Notes under the pieces: generated by a model
Told to the model about the DNA's origin: nothing
The model's input: only the letters and a program-made list of their open reading frames with translations
Database searches by the model: none
Source of the DNA: Bifidobacterium apri
GTDB taxonomy: Bacteria > Actinomycetota > Actinomycetes > Actinomycetales > Bifidobacteriaceae
DNA: 50,157 bases
Assembly (NCBI RefSeq): GCF_009299485.1
Contig: NZ_WBSO01000014.1
Location: 1-50,157, forward strand
Reading direction: 5' to 3'
In this document: positions 20,728 to 29,495 of the stretch, in pieces
Position numbering within the stretch: the first letter of the stretch is position 1
Layout of the letters: each line of letters starts with the position of its first letter
Translations under genes and position numbers: made by a program

Positions 20728-21963
20728 TTACTTGGTACTGGACATCAGGGATTGGGCGAGCTTGGTGAACTGGGCCGCAAGAGGCGTGTCAGCCAGCTCG
20801 CCGGACGGTGTGAGCACCGCAGGGCGCCCGGAATCATCGATTTCGCGGATTTGCGGCTCCAACGGGAGCTCGGCAAGCAACGGCACATCATAACCGAGCG
20901 CGTGAGTCAACTGTTCGCTGACGCGCCGCCCGCCGCCATGCCCGAAGATTTCCAGCCGTTCCCCATTATGCTCGAAATAGCTCATATTCTCGACCACGCC
21001 ACGCACGGTCATCGGCACCTGCAAGGCGACCAAACCGGAACGCACCGCGATTTCGGAAGCGCTCGGCTGCGGGGTGGTCACCACCACGAGTTCCGCGTTC
21101 GGCAAGGTCTGCGCGACCGATATCGCCATATCTCCGGTGCCGGGAGCCATATCAAGCAACAGGACGTCCGGGCTTCCCCACCACACGTCCGACAGGAACT
21201 GTTCCAATGACCGTTGCAATCGCGGCCCGCGCCACAGAATCGCGCGTTCAGAGCCCGCGAACATGCCGATTGACATGAGTTTGACGCCCCACGAGACCAC
21301 CGGCATGAGCATCCCGTTCAGATTGGTAGGCTGCGTGTGCACGCCAAACAGCCGTGGAAGCGAGAACCCATAGATGTCCGCGTCGATGGCGGCGGTGTCG
21401 TAGCCGAGCGCTGCGAATGTGGCGGCGAGATTCGCGGTGACCGAGGATTTGCCGACTCCGCCCTTGCCGGAAGCAATCGCGAAGATCCGTGTGTGCACGC
21501 CAGGCTTGGTGAACGGGTTCTGCCGGCGTTCGGCCTTGAGCTGGGCGACGAGATTGGCGAGCTTGTCTTGGCTCATGGCCGTCACTTCGATGTGCGGGAT
21601 GAGCGTCGCATCCGGGTAGGATGCTACGGCGCCATTGATTTGATTGGTGATGGTTTTTGACAGCGGGCACCCGGCCACGGTCAGTTCCACGTGCACGGTC
21701 ACGTCGAAGGTGAGGGGAAGTGTGCTGTGTGGTGTGGCTTCGATGGCGGCGATCATGCCGAGATCGGTGATGGAACGGCCTAATTCCGGGTCGATGACTT
21801 TGCTTAACCGGTGGTAGATGGCGATTTCAATGGCGTTTGGCTGATCGTTCGCCGCCGGCATGGTCGTGGTGTTCGCGTTGCGAACAGTGTCGCCGGCGTT
21901 CGGCTGGGTGCTGCCGGCTCCTGTCGTGGTTGCCGCTTGCTGGGAAGTCGGGGTGTGTGCCAT
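20728..21963 (-). CDS. mrp: Mrp/ApbC/NBP35-family Fe-S cluster carrier ATPase
   Basis: A 411-aa P-loop protein. A Thr/Ala-rich leader (1-40) is followed by a MIP18/DUF59 domain (about 45-130, with D-P-E-L-G and the G-C-P-L motif containing C99). The ParA-like ATPase domain has the deviant Walker A G-K-G-G-V-G-K-S (166-173) and D-M-A-P-G-T-G-D. The family loads or transfers Fe-S clusters. The CxxC usually found after V-E-N-M-S is absent here (V-E-N-M-S-Y-F-E-H-N-G), as in other actinobacterial Mrp proteins I know. The start at 21963 is set by AGGAGGA just upstream. It is downstream of and collinear with glnA, but a terminator separates them. Confidence 0.93.
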   Translation of the reverse strand: MAHTPTSQQAATTTGAGSTQPNAGDTVRNANTTTMPAANDQPNAIEIAIYHRLSKVIDPELGRSITDLGMIAAIEATPHSTLPLTFDVTVHVELTVAGCPLSKTITNQINGAVASYPDATLIPHIEVTAMSQDKLANLVAQLKAERRQNPFTKPGVHTRIFAIASGKGGVGKSSVTANLAATFAALGYDTAAIDADIYGFSLPRLFGVHTQPTNLNGMLMPVVSWGVKLMSIGMFAGSERAILWRGPRLQRSLEQFLSDVWWGSPDVLLLDMAPGTGDMAISVAQTLPNAELVVVTTPQPSASEIAVRSGLVALQVPMTVRGVVENMSYFEHNGERLEIFGHGGGRRVSEQLTHALGYDVPLLAELPLEPQIREIDDSGRPAVLTPSGELADTPLAAQFTKLAQSLMSSTK

Positions 21964-22117
21964 GGTTCCTCCTGATTGTCCTTGAACACCGTAGCGCGCT
22001 TCCGTCCGCCACGCTAGTGGCCAAGTGCGTATTTCAGACGGCAGGACTCGCGCATCGGTTTGAAACAATCGGGGACGGCAATCGGGGACAATGATTCCAG
22101 GCGGACCATATGCGTAC

Positions 22118-22157
22118 GAAAAACGGGAAGCAAGCCCAAACTTGCCTCCCGTTTTTT
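22118..22157. terminator. Bidirectional-looking terminator after glnA
   Basis: The arms AACGGGAAGCAAG and CTTGCCTCCCGTT pair with one mismatch. TTTTT follows on the minus strand and TTTTTT on the plus strand. It lies about 20 bp after the glnA stop. Confidence 0.85.
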
Positions 22158-22177
22158 CGGTTACTGATCAGTGTGAA

Positions 22178-23614
22178 TCAGATGTTGAAGTACAGCTCGT
22201 ACTCGAGCGGCGTCGGCTGCAGGCGAGCCTGGTCGATTTCACCGCGCTTGAGATCAACCCAAGTCTCCAGCAGATCGTCGGTGAACACATCGCCGGCGGT
22301 CAGGAAGTCGTGATCTTCCTCGAGGGCGTCGAGCGCCTCGCCGAGGGAGCCCGGCACCTGCTTGATGCCCTCATGCTCTTCCGGCGGCAGCTCGTAGAGG
22401 TCCTTGTCAACCGGAGCCGGAGGCTCGATGTGGTTGAGCACACCGTCAAGGCCTGCCATCAGCTGTGCGGAGAAGGCGAGGAACGGGTTGGAGGACGGAT
22501 CCGGAGCGCGGAACTCGATGCGCTTGGCAGCCGGGCTCGTGCCAGCCAGCGGAATACGGATGGCGGCGGAGCGGTTACGAGCGGAGTACACCAGGTTGAC
22601 CGGAGCCTCGAAGCCCGGAACCAGACGGTGGTAGGAGTTCAGCGACGGGTTGGTGAAGGCGAGCACGGAGGAAGCGTGCTTGATCAGGCCGCCAACGTAC
22701 CAACGAGCGATATCGGAAAGCCCGCCGTAGCCCTTCTCGTCGTAGAACAGCGGCTTGCCGTCCTTCCACAGGGACTGGTGGCAGTGCATGCCGGTGCCGT
22801 TGTCGCCTGCGATCGGCTTCGGCATGAAGGTCACGGCCTTGCCGGCGAGGGCAGCGGTCTCGTGAACGACGTACTTGTACTTCATCAGGTCGTCGCCCGC
22901 GTGCTGCAGGGTGTTGAAGCGGTAGTTGATCTCCTGCTGGCCGGCGCCCGCAACCTCATGGTGCGAACGCTCGAGAATCAGGCCGACCTTCTGCAGGTTG
23001 GCGACCATGTCGTCGCGCAGATCCTGATAGTGATCGTTCGGCGGAACCGGGAAGTAGCCGCGCTTGACGCGGTTCTTGAAACCGATGTTCGGGGTGCCGT
23101 CATCTTCGGTGTCCACGCCGGAGTTCCACGGAGCCTCGATGGAGTCGACCTCGTAGAAGGAGCGGCGCATGCTGTTCTCGTAACGCACCTTGTCGAAGAT
23201 GAAGAATTCGGCTTCAGGTGCGAAGGATGCGGTGTCGGCGATGCCGGTGGACTTGAGGTAGGCTTCGGCCTTGCCTGCGACCTGGCGCGGATCGCGGGAG
23301 TAAGGCTCATCGGTGATCGGGTCGACGATGGAGAAGGCCACGTCGAGCGTCTTGTGCTTGCGGAACGGGTCAATGAACGCGGTGGAGACATCCGGCACCA
23401 GCTTCATATCGGACTCGTTGATGGCCTGGAAGCCTTGGACGGAGGAACCATCGAACGGCATTCCGTCGGTGAAAGCATCCTTGAGGAACTCGCTGGCGGG
23501 AACCGTGAAGTGCTGCTGAATACCGATGAGATCGGTGAAGCGAACGGAGACGTACTCAACGCCCTCTTGGTTAATCAGGGCCTCGACGTCTGCTTTGGTT
23601 TCGAGTGCAGTCAA
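22178..23614 (-). CDS. glnA: Glutamine synthetase, type I-beta
   Basis: A 478-aa enzyme making glutamine from glutamate, ammonia and ATP; active as a dodecamer in the cytosol. The beta-grasp domain carries F-D-G-S-S-V-Q-G-F. The catalytic domain has E-A-E-F-F-I-F, N-G-S/T-type [12 protein letters not shown] (ATP site) and N-R-S-A-A-I-R-I-P. The adenylylation loop [10 protein letters not shown] keeps the Tyr that is AMP-modified in I-beta enzymes, so covalent control is likely. The start is a TTG at 23614, chosen because AAAGGAG lies seven bases upstream and the protein then begins with the usual T-A-L-E-T-K. A palindromic candidate regulator site lies about 75-100 bp upstream. Confidence 0.97.
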   Translation of the reverse strand: MTALETKADVEALINQEGVEYVSVRFTDLIGIQQHFTVPASEFLKDAFTDGMPFDGSSVQGFQAINESDMKLVPDVSTAFIDPFRKHKTLDVAFSIVDPITDEPYSRDPRQVAGKAEAYLKSTGIADTASFAPEAEFFIFDKVRYENSMRRSFYEVDSIEAPWNSGVDTEDDGTPNIGFKNRVKRGYFPVPPNDHYQDLRDDMVANLQKVGLILERSHHEVAGAGQQEINYRFNTLQHAGDDLMKYKYVVHETAALAGKAVTFMPKPIAGDNGTGMHCHQSLWKDGKPLFYDEKGYGGLSDIARWYVGGLIKHASSVLAFTNPSLNSYHRLVPGFEAPVNLVYSARNRSAAIRIPLAGTSPAAKRIEFRAPDPSSNPFLAFSAQLMAGLDGVLNHIEPPAPVDKDLYELPPEEHEGIKQVPGSLGEALDALEEDHDFLTAGDVFTDDLLETWVDLKRGEIDQARLQPTPLEYELYFNI

Positions 23615-23686
23615 GGGACCGCTCCTTTCATGTGAACTTACAGGCTCCAAGTCTAGGTTCGTCGGTTTCGGCCACTCGCCGTTTGC

Positions 23687-23715
23687 GTTACGAACATGTT
23701 TCGTACTTCGGTAAC
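23687..23715 (-). promoter_or_regulatory. Candidate nitrogen-regulator site upstream of glnA
   Basis: On the minus strand the motifs GTTAC, GAAAC and GTAAC lie in order with spacers of 8 and 6. The last two fit the GAAAC-n6-GTnAC arrangement reported for actinobacterial GlnR boxes. The central part ACGAACATGTTTCGT is almost palindromic. A possible -35/-10 pair (TTGATT at 23742-23737, AAATGT at 23719-23714) would put the site over the start of transcription. The regulator is inferred. Confidence 0.4.
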
Positions 23716-23877
23716 ATTTGGGTGAAATCGTTGGAAAATCAAGGTTCTGTATTTTTAAATCCGTAAGGATTTCGTGCATTTGGCGTTCGAAACATGGACA
23801 TGTGGGCGTATCTGGGCGTCTTGGGCGGAGGATGTGCACATGCCGTTGGCGCCGTCTCGGCGGCGTGCGAAACGACG
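23716..23877. other. Intergenic stretch upstream of glnA
   Basis: Apart from a short palindrome AAATCCgtaaGGATTT (23758-23773) and the possible glnA promoter, I see no gene or structured element here. Confidence 0.4.
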
Positions 23878-23911
23878 AATGCCCGGCCGGAGACAAGTCC
23901 GACCGGGCATT
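23878..23911 (-). terminator. Hairpin after the DUF4191 gene
   Basis: Arms of 14 bp (23878-23891 and 23898-23911) with one mismatch close a 6-nt loop about 60 bp past the stop. The minus-strand tail CGTCGTTTCG is only mildly T-rich. Confidence 0.55.
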
Positions 23912-23972
23912 CGTGTGGTGTTGTTGTGTGATGTCGCTGTGCGGTTAGTGTTGCCGCGACCAGCGATATAGG

Positions 23973-24764
23973 TCAGCGACCGCGCAGCGCTCGACGATTG
24001 ACATGCTGAGCGCGCGTCGGGTCGATGCCCTTCGGGATGCCGTAGCCCTGTTTGAGCTGCAGAGTGCGCAGACGCTCGTTGAGCGTGTTGAGCTCGGTTT
24101 TGGTCAGGTAGAAGCGGGTGCGCGGGTGGAGTTTCTTCGCGATCCACAGCTTGTGGTGGGTCGGTTCGTAGCTCTTGCACTTGAGCACGGCACGACGCAC
24201 GTCCTTCAAGCGCACCTGATGTTCGCCGGTACCCACGCAGATGCGGTAGACCGGGATCGACGAGCCGGCGGTGACGCCCTTGATCTTGCGCTCTTCTCGG
24301 TCCATCGCGCGGCTGACGCGCTGCTCGTCGCCCTCTCCGAGCAAGTAGATGCCGGAATTGCTGGTGCCGCGCCAAATCATGTCCTTCGTTTTCGGATCGA
24401 CCCACACCGGTTCCTGCGGGAAGGAGTAGCCGGCCTTGCTGATATTGCCCAGCACGCCGATGGCGGCGCCCGGCTGGCCTTCGAGCTTCGCGTAGCCGAC
24501 TCGGTCGGCGCGGTTGGTGAGCACCATGGTGAAGAACAGGGCTCCCAACATGACCGCGGTGATCATGAGCAGGATCCAGGCGATGACCGACCAGTGGAAT
24601 ACGATGCCGAGCACAATCGCGACGACAATTGGCACGATGAAGGCGCCCGCGGCCAGCCAAGGCAGCTTCTTATCCTCTTTGTAGGTGAACTTGAACAGCG
24701 CGATGATATTCTTCACCATGTTCTGGCGCTTGCCGCCATTGCTCTTTTCAGCCTTGTCTGCCAT
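23973..24764 (-). CDS. DUF4191 family membrane protein
   Basis: A 263-aa protein widespread in actinobacteria with no established function. It has a Lys-rich N-terminus, then two closely spaced membrane helices (about 36-56 and 59-82), then a cytosolic domain with G-N-I-S-K-A-G-Y-S-F-P-Q-E-P-V-W and a basic C-terminus. AAGGA lies nine bases before the ATG. Its steady position between glnA and lpdA is the only context clue. Confidence 0.88.
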   Translation of the reverse strand: MADKAEKSNGGKRQNMVKNIIALFKFTYKEDKKLPWLAAGAFIVPIVVAIVLGIVFHWSVIAWILLMITAVMLGALFFTMVLTNRADRVGYAKLEGQPGAAIGVLGNISKAGYSFPQEPVWVDPKTKDMIWRGTSNSGIYLLGEGDEQRVSRAMDREERKIKGVTAGSSIPVYRICVGTGEHQVRLKDVRRAVLKCKSYEPTHHKLWIAKKLHPRTRFYLTKTELNTLNERLRTLQLKQGYGIPKGIDPTRAQHVNRRALRGR

Positions 24765-24834
24765 TTGCGATCCTTATCTTCTGGGAAACGGACACACTGG
24801 GCACCACTCTATCAAACGGTATGGAAGCGCCGGA

Positions 24835-24874
24835 GGCTGCCCGCGGGTAGCGAAATCGCTGTCTGCGGGCAGCC
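24835..24874 (-). terminator. Nested hairpin between lpdA and the DUF4191 gene
   Basis: The 10-bp arms GGCTGCCCGC (24835-24844) and GCGGGCAGCC (24865-24874) enclose a smaller stem AGCG-aaat-CGCT (24849-24860). No T-run is present on either side, so this is a likely but unproven terminator. Confidence 0.5.
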
Positions 24875-24913
24875 TTCCGCGGTCGGTTCTGGCTCGCGGC
24901 GGTGTCATGCGGC

Positions 24914-26392
24914 TCAACGCGTATGCAACGGCCGCCCGTCCGCCTTGAGCATCGCCTCGCCGAGCGTCTCGCTGAAGGTCGGATGCGGGTGGATGAGCCG
25001 CGCCGCCTGGCTCAGCGGCACATGGTTGCCGACCAGCTGCTCGGCTTCGGCTATCAAGTCGCTGGCCACAGGCGACATCATGTGCACGCCGAGGATTACC
25101 TCGGTATCCGGGTCACTCGCCCGCATGCCGCTGACCACGGACATCGAACCCGCGGAGCCGCTCATCAGCATGCGCGCGTTCGACAGCATCGGGTACAGGG
25201 TTTCCTTGACTTCCTGCACATCGTCGCGCTTCTGCGCCTCGTCAAGCGTCATGCCGACGGACGCGACCTCTGGCGTGGAGAATACGATCTGCGGCACGGC
25301 GTCATCGTCAACCGGCGGGGGATTGAGCCCGGCGATCGATTCCGCGATGACGATGCCCTGCTCGTACGCGCGGTAGGCGAGTGCCGGCCCGACCGTAATA
25401 TCACCCACCGCCCACACCCCGGGCACATTGGTGCGTCCGTATGCGTCGGTGACGACGAAACCGCCGTCGGTCAGGGTGATTCCGTTCGAAGCGAACCATG
25501 GGCTTGACGTGTTCGGGGTGCGGCCGATTGCGGCGAGCACTACTTCGCCGTATGCGGTGTGGTCCGTCGCGTCATCGCCGCGCGTGTAGTGGACGGTTGC
25601 GCCGAGATTGACGCCCGTATCGACATGGCTGACTGAGGTGTGGTCGATGATGGTGATGCCATGCCGTTTCAGCTCGCGCGTCAATGCCATGGAAGTCCTG
25701 CGGTCCCATGCCGACAGCAGCCGGTCCTTGCGGATCAGCATGGTTACGTCAGTGCCGGCGGCATGCCACATCGAAGCGAATTCGATGGCGATGGCCCCGG
25801 CGCCGATAATCACCGCGCTGGACGGGAACTGGTTGCGCGCTAACGCCTGCGTGGAGTCGATGAGCGCCCCGCCGAACGGCTGACTGGGCAGCGGCTTGGG
25901 TTCCGAGCCGGTGGCCAGGACCACATGTTCCGCGTTGAAGACCAAGGTCTGGCCGGCGTCCTCGGGGATTTCCGCATTGCGGAACCGTTGTACCTGCTGT
26001 GTTCCGGCACTGGGGGTGACACTGACTGTGGAATGGTCGGTCAGTTCTGCCTGCCCGCGGATGACTGTGACCTTGCGGTGGGCGAGCAAACCGGCCAGCC
26101 CCTTGGTCATCGTGTCGACGATGTGCAGCCGATAATCGCGTAGCGCGCCGTAATCCACGCCGCTGAGTGTGGCATCGATCCCCAGCTGCTGGGCGCGTCC
26201 GATTGTGTCGATGGTGCGTGTGGCAGTCAGCAGCGCCTTGGACGGGATGCACCCGCGGTTCAGGCACGTGCCGCCGAGCGTGGCATCCCGTTCAACCAGC
26301 ACAACGGATTTGCCTAGTTGCGCGGCTCGCAGTGCGGTGGCGTATCCGCCCGGCCCGGCCCCGATGATGACGATGTCGGCATGTTCACTCAT
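24914..26392 (-). CDS. lpdA: Dihydrolipoamide dehydrogenase-type flavoprotein
   Basis: A 492-aa pyridine nucleotide-disulfide oxidoreductase. The FAD-binding G-A-G-P-G-G-Y lies at 11-17 and the redox pair in G-G-T-C-L-N-R-G-C-I-P-S-K (C43, C48). The NAD-binding G-A-G-A-I-A-I-E-F is next, and the second FAD motif includes A-V-G-D. The C-terminal H-P-H-P-T-F-S-E supplies the His-Glu dyad (H470, E475). These are the marks of lipoamide dehydrogenase rather than glutathione or mercuric reductase. No E1, E2 or glycine-cleavage partner lies nearby. The start at 26392 follows GGAGG; a frame to 26533 lacks an RBS. Confidence 0.9.
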   Translation of the reverse strand: MSEHADIVIIGAGPGGYATALRAAQLGKSVVLVERDATLGGTCLNRGCIPSKALLTATRTIDTIGRAQQLGIDATLSGVDYGALRDYRLHIVDTMTKGLAGLLAHRKVTVIRGQAELTDHSTVSVTPSAGTQQVQRFRNAEIPEDAGQTLVFNAEHVVLATGSEPKPLPSQPFGGALIDSTQALARNQFPSSAVIIGAGAIAIEFASMWHAAGTDVTMLIRKDRLLSAWDRRTSMALTRELKRHGITIIDHTSVSHVDTGVNLGATVHYTRGDDATDHTAYGEVVLAAIGRTPNTSSPWFASNGITLTDGGFVVTDAYGRTNVPGVWAVGDITVGPALAYRAYEQGIVIAESIAGLNPPPVDDDAVPQIVFSTPEVASVGMTLDEAQKRDDVQEVKETLYPMLSNARMLMSGSAGSMSVVSGMRASDPDTEVILGVHMMSPVASDLIAEAEQLVGNHVPLSQAARLIHPHPTFSETLGEAMLKADGRPLHTR

Positions 26393-26548
26393 ATGGCCTC
26401 CTCGCGCATGGCCCGTCGCGCTGCCGTGTGCGCCGGGCTTCGGTTCAGGTTGCAATGTCTTCCAGTCTAAGGTGACGCTTCTACCTGCCACCCGTATCCG
26501 CCCGTGGCGAAGCTTGCGGTTGGCGGACAACATGCCGCCACATACAAC

Positions 26549-26582
26549 AACCCCGCTGCGGTGGTATGCCGCAACGGGGTGT
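26549..26582 (-). terminator. Terminator after the DUF3043 gene
   Basis: Arms ACCCCGctGCGG and CCGCaaCGGGGT flank a short loop. On the minus strand the stem is followed by TGTTGTATG. It lies about 33 bp past the stop. Confidence 0.7.
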
Positions 26583-26614
26583 CAGACAAAACCGGAAAAG
26601 CGACCGAACGAAAC

Positions 26615-27241
26615 TCAGTCCGGCCAGTTGCCGCGCTTCGGGGAGGTGGGCTTGGGCAGACGCCAGCGGCGGATCTGGATTGACCGGCTCCACGCGTACA
26701 TGCACGAGCGCGAACCGCGGGCCACCGCACGGTCGCCGAACTTGGCGACCAGCTTCTTCTTGAGCTTATGCCACATCACCACGATGTCGATGATTACCGC
26801 GAACAGGTACGCGTACATGAGAATCGTCAGCACGATCACTGCTTGCGGGCTGCGGGAGCTGAACACCATCATGACGACCATCATCACGACAATCACCGGA
26901 ATGAAGAACTCGCCCAGATTGTAGCGGGCATCCACATAATCGCGGATATACACGCGCCACGGCAGCTGCTCCGACTTCGGCATATGACGGACGTCGCCGT
27001 TCTGCATTGCCTCGTATTCCGCGTCCTCTTTCGCACGAATCCGCTGCTTGGCGGCCTTCGCGCTCGCCTTGCGGTCCTTGGGGACGAGCGGGCGAAGATT
27101 GCGCGCCTGCGCCTCCTTGCGTTTGGGGGTCGGACGGCCCTTGCCTTCAGTGATTTTCGCGCCTGATTCCTTCGACGCGGCCGGTTCATCCTGCTCGGCC
27201 GGCTGCTCGTCGGTGGTCTTCTTGAACGGGTTCCATGTCAT
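26615..27241 (-). CDS. DUF3043 family membrane protein
   Basis: A 208-aa actinobacterial protein of unknown function. A Lys/Glu-rich N-terminus (1-75) contains K-G-R-P-T-P-K-R-K-E-A, typical of the family. It is followed by W-R-V-Y-I-R-D-Y-V-D-A-R-Y-N-L-G-E-F-F, two membrane helices (about 113-130 and 136-157), and a basic tail. The RBS is weak. It is divergent from the M20 dipeptidase. Confidence 0.87.
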   Translation of the reverse strand: MTWNPFKKTTDEQPAEQDEPAASKESGAKITEGKGRPTPKRKEAQARNLRPLVPKDRKASAKAAKQRIRAKEDAEYEAMQNGDVRHMPKSEQLPWRVYIRDYVDARYNLGEFFIPVIVVMMVVMMVFSSRSPQAVIVLTILMYAYLFAVIIDIVVMWHKLKKKLVAKFGDRAVARGSRSCMYAWSRSIQIRRWRLPKPTSPKRGNWPD

Positions 27242-27423
27242 GCTTGCAGGTTACGGTGACCACTAGACGCTCGCAGCCCGGCAATCCGCCCGGAATCGCC
27301 GAAAACCAGCCCGATGGGAACGGCCGAACGCCACGGTATCACGGTAATACGGTATGCGGATGGTGCGCGGCGGCGACACATCACCCATCGCACACACGAT
27401 GACCAGAGATATAAGGAGAACCC

Positions 27424-28794
27424 ATGACCGCGTTGAATGAACAGACCGTCCGCGCGCGCGTAGAAGCCGACTGGACCAGGATCGTCGACCTGCTCAAAGA
27501 GAAGATCGCACTCAAAGCCGTGTCCGCACAAGGCATCACCGGCGAACATATGAAGCGTTCGGCTGAATTCGTCGCCGGCGAAATGCGTAAGGTCGGTATC
27601 GACGCGCATGTCGAACAGTCCACCAACCCGGACGGCACCCCGGGCGCATGGGAGGTCATCGGCTCGCATATCGTCGACCCGGAAGCGCCCACCGTGCTCC
27701 TGTACGCGCACCACGATGTGCAGCCCGCCCCGAATCCCGCGGACTGGAACATCGACGACCCCTTCACCGCCACCCAGGTGGGCGACCGTTTGTACGGGCG
27801 CGGCACCTGCGACGACGGCGGCGGCATCGCCATCCACTCTGGCGCGCTCAACGCGCTCGGCGATGACCTGCACGTCAATATCAAAGTGTTCTTCGAAGGC
27901 GAAGAGGAAATGGGCTCGCGCAGCTTCATCCCGTTCATCGAAGCGCACCGCGACGAATTCGACTCCGACGTCATCATCGTCGCGGACTCCGGCAACTGGA
28001 CCCCGGACATCCCCAGCCTGACCACCAGCCTGCGCGGCAACACCACGCTCGACGTGAGCGTGAAAGTCCTCGACCATCCCGTCCACTCCGGGCAGTACGG
28101 CGGGCCGATTCTCGACGCGAACACGCTCGCAGCCATGCTCATCGCGTCCATGTACAACGCGGACGGCGAACTCAACATCCCCGGACTGCTCTCCCAAGAG
28201 CCGATCGGCGGCCTGCAGCAGGATCTCGACCCCGACAAGGTGCGTTCCGACACGTCCCTCGTGCCCGGCTACCGGTTCGCCGGCACCGGTTCGCTTGCCT
28301 CCCGCCTGTGGACCAAGTCGAGTGCCACGGTCATCGGATTCGACGCGCACCCGGTTGACGGATCGTTCAATGTCATCGCCAACGAGACGCGATTCCGCCT
28401 GTCCGTGCGCACCGCCCCCGGTCAACGACCTGAAGAGGCGCAGCAGGCGGTCGCCGATTTCCTCACCGAGCACGCGCCATTCGGTGCGAGTGTGACCGTA
28501 ACCCCGCTGGACAACGGCATGGGGTGGGCCATGGACCCTGACGCCGAAGCGACCGAGGATGCGCTCGCCGCCATGCGTGAGGCGTTCGGCGTGGAGCCGA
28601 TCAACAAGGGTGAGGGCGGTTCCATTCCGTTCATCCCTGAATTGCAGTGCATCTTTCCGAAGGCGCAAGTGCTGGTGACCGGGCCTGAAGACCCGCAATC
28701 CAATGCGCACAGCCCTAACGAGTCGGTCAGCCTGTCCGGGTTGAAGAAGAACGTGGTCGCAGAGGCGCTGCTGCTCGCCAAACTCGGGCAGTGA
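27424..28794 (+). CDS. M20 family dipeptidase (zinc)
   Basis: A 456-aa cytosolic metallopeptidase. The metal and catalytic motifs are A-H-H-D-V-Q-P (H96, D98), G-R-G-T-C-D-D (D130/D131) and F-F-E-G-E-E-E-M-G-S (E160-E162), with the lid domain (about 195-310) between them and the C-terminal half. Family members hydrolyse Xaa-His or other dipeptides, and some act on N-acyl amino acids. The usual D-D-K-G is D-D-G-G here. AAGGAG is six bases before the ATG. Its 3' end faces the phased repeat region. Confidence 0.9.
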   Translation: MTALNEQTVRARVEADWTRIVDLLKEKIALKAVSAQGITGEHMKRSAEFVAGEMRKVGIDAHVEQSTNPDGTPGAWEVIGSHIVDPEAPTVLLYAHHDVQPAPNPADWNIDDPFTATQVGDRLYGRGTCDDGGGIAIHSGALNALGDDLHVNIKVFFEGEEEMGSRSFIPFIEAHRDEFDSDVIIVADSGNWTPDIPSLTTSLRGNTTLDVSVKVLDHPVHSGQYGGPILDANTLAAMLIASMYNADGELNIPGLLSQEPIGGLQQDLDPDKVRSDTSLVPGYRFAGTGSLASRLWTKSSATVIGFDAHPVDGSFNVIANETRFRLSVRTAPGQRPEEAQQAVADFLTEHAPFGASVTVTPLDNGMGWAMDPDAEATEDALAAMREAFGVEPINKGEGGSIPFIPELQCIFPKAQVLVTGPEDPQSNAHSPNESVSLSGLKKNVVAEALLLAKLGQ

Positions 28795-28809
28795 TGCGGC
28801 GGCGGATGT

Positions 28810-28841
28810 CGCGGTCGAAGTGATCGATCGCGTGTCGTTTT
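28810..28841 (+). terminator. Terminator after the M20 dipeptidase
   Basis: A 9-bp stem with one G-T pair (28810-28818 with 28824-28832) and a 5-nt loop is followed by TGTCGTTTT. It separates the gene from the repeat array. Confidence 0.55.
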
Positions 28842-28920
28842 GTCTGGTGAGGCGGTGGTGCCGGTGCTGGCGTGGGTGCCGGTGTCGGAGCCGCCGCCTG
28901 TTGTGTGGTTGCGGGTGGTT

Positions 28921-29441
28921 GCGTATGTCTGAGCATGCGCAAGTTGTAGTGATGTCTGCCGGTGGCCGCTGACTGTGGAGTATCTGTCGCGCAGTGTATG
29001 TCCTGACACGCGTGATGGTGCAGGTCGACCGGTGAGGGTCGTTGTCTGTGGGGTATCTGTTGTGTTGCGTATGCCTTGGCATGCGCGATTTGTCGGTCTG
29101 CGTGTGCTATGACACGTGCCGTGACCGATATGTTGTGTTGCGTATGTCATGACGTACGCGACGGATTCCTTGGATGAAGATGTAATTTCGACAGAAGTCA
29201 TGGTGTCGGATTGTGTATGCGCGATATGCGGGTTCGGGTGGTACGCCGCACTGGTCATGGGCGAAATGTCGCGTTGTGTATGTCCGGACACGCACAATCT
29301 GCAGGACCTGTCATCGTTTGGTATCGGCACAGGTCGATACATCGCGTTTCGTATGTCGGGGCATACGCAATGATAAGTCCTGGCGATGAAACGATACTGA
29401 CTCCTACTGATGTGCAAGATTGTGTATGTCCAGGCATGCGC
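28921..29441. repeat. Phased dyad array, family I, eight copies
   Basis: Eight imperfect palindromes of the form GyGTATG-n6-CATGCGC, each 7-6-7 bp. They lie at 28921-28940, 28994-29013, 29067-29086, 29140-29159, 29213-29231, 29276-29295, 29349-29368 and 29422-29441. Centre-to-centre distances are 73, 73, 73, about 72.5, about 63.5, 73 and 73 bp. The six central bases are mostly TCnnGA-like. Spacers are largely unrelated, except that the first two share GTATCTGT with its flanks, so the array may descend from tandem 73-mers. No open frame with an RBS crosses it, and 73 is not a multiple of three. Function unknown. Confidence 0.9.
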
Positions 29442-29495
29442 GATTGGCAATGCGGCTGATGGCTGCGGAATGGCATGGTGCTGTGGTCGCTGGGT

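Noticed and set aside
20946..20994. Mrp inactivated by loss of CxxC
   Set aside because: Other actinobacterial Mrp proteins also lack the motif at this place, and the P-loop and remaining motifs are intact, so the gene is not judged broken.
22091..23635. 514-codon plus-strand frame opposite glnA
   Set aside because: It is the antisense shadow of a highly conserved gene with strong third-position GC bias and has no RBS.
27238..29082. 614-codon minus-strand frame opposite the M20 dipeptidase
   Set aside because: An antisense shadow of a clear metallopeptidase gene; composition is low-complexity and it has no recognisable domain.
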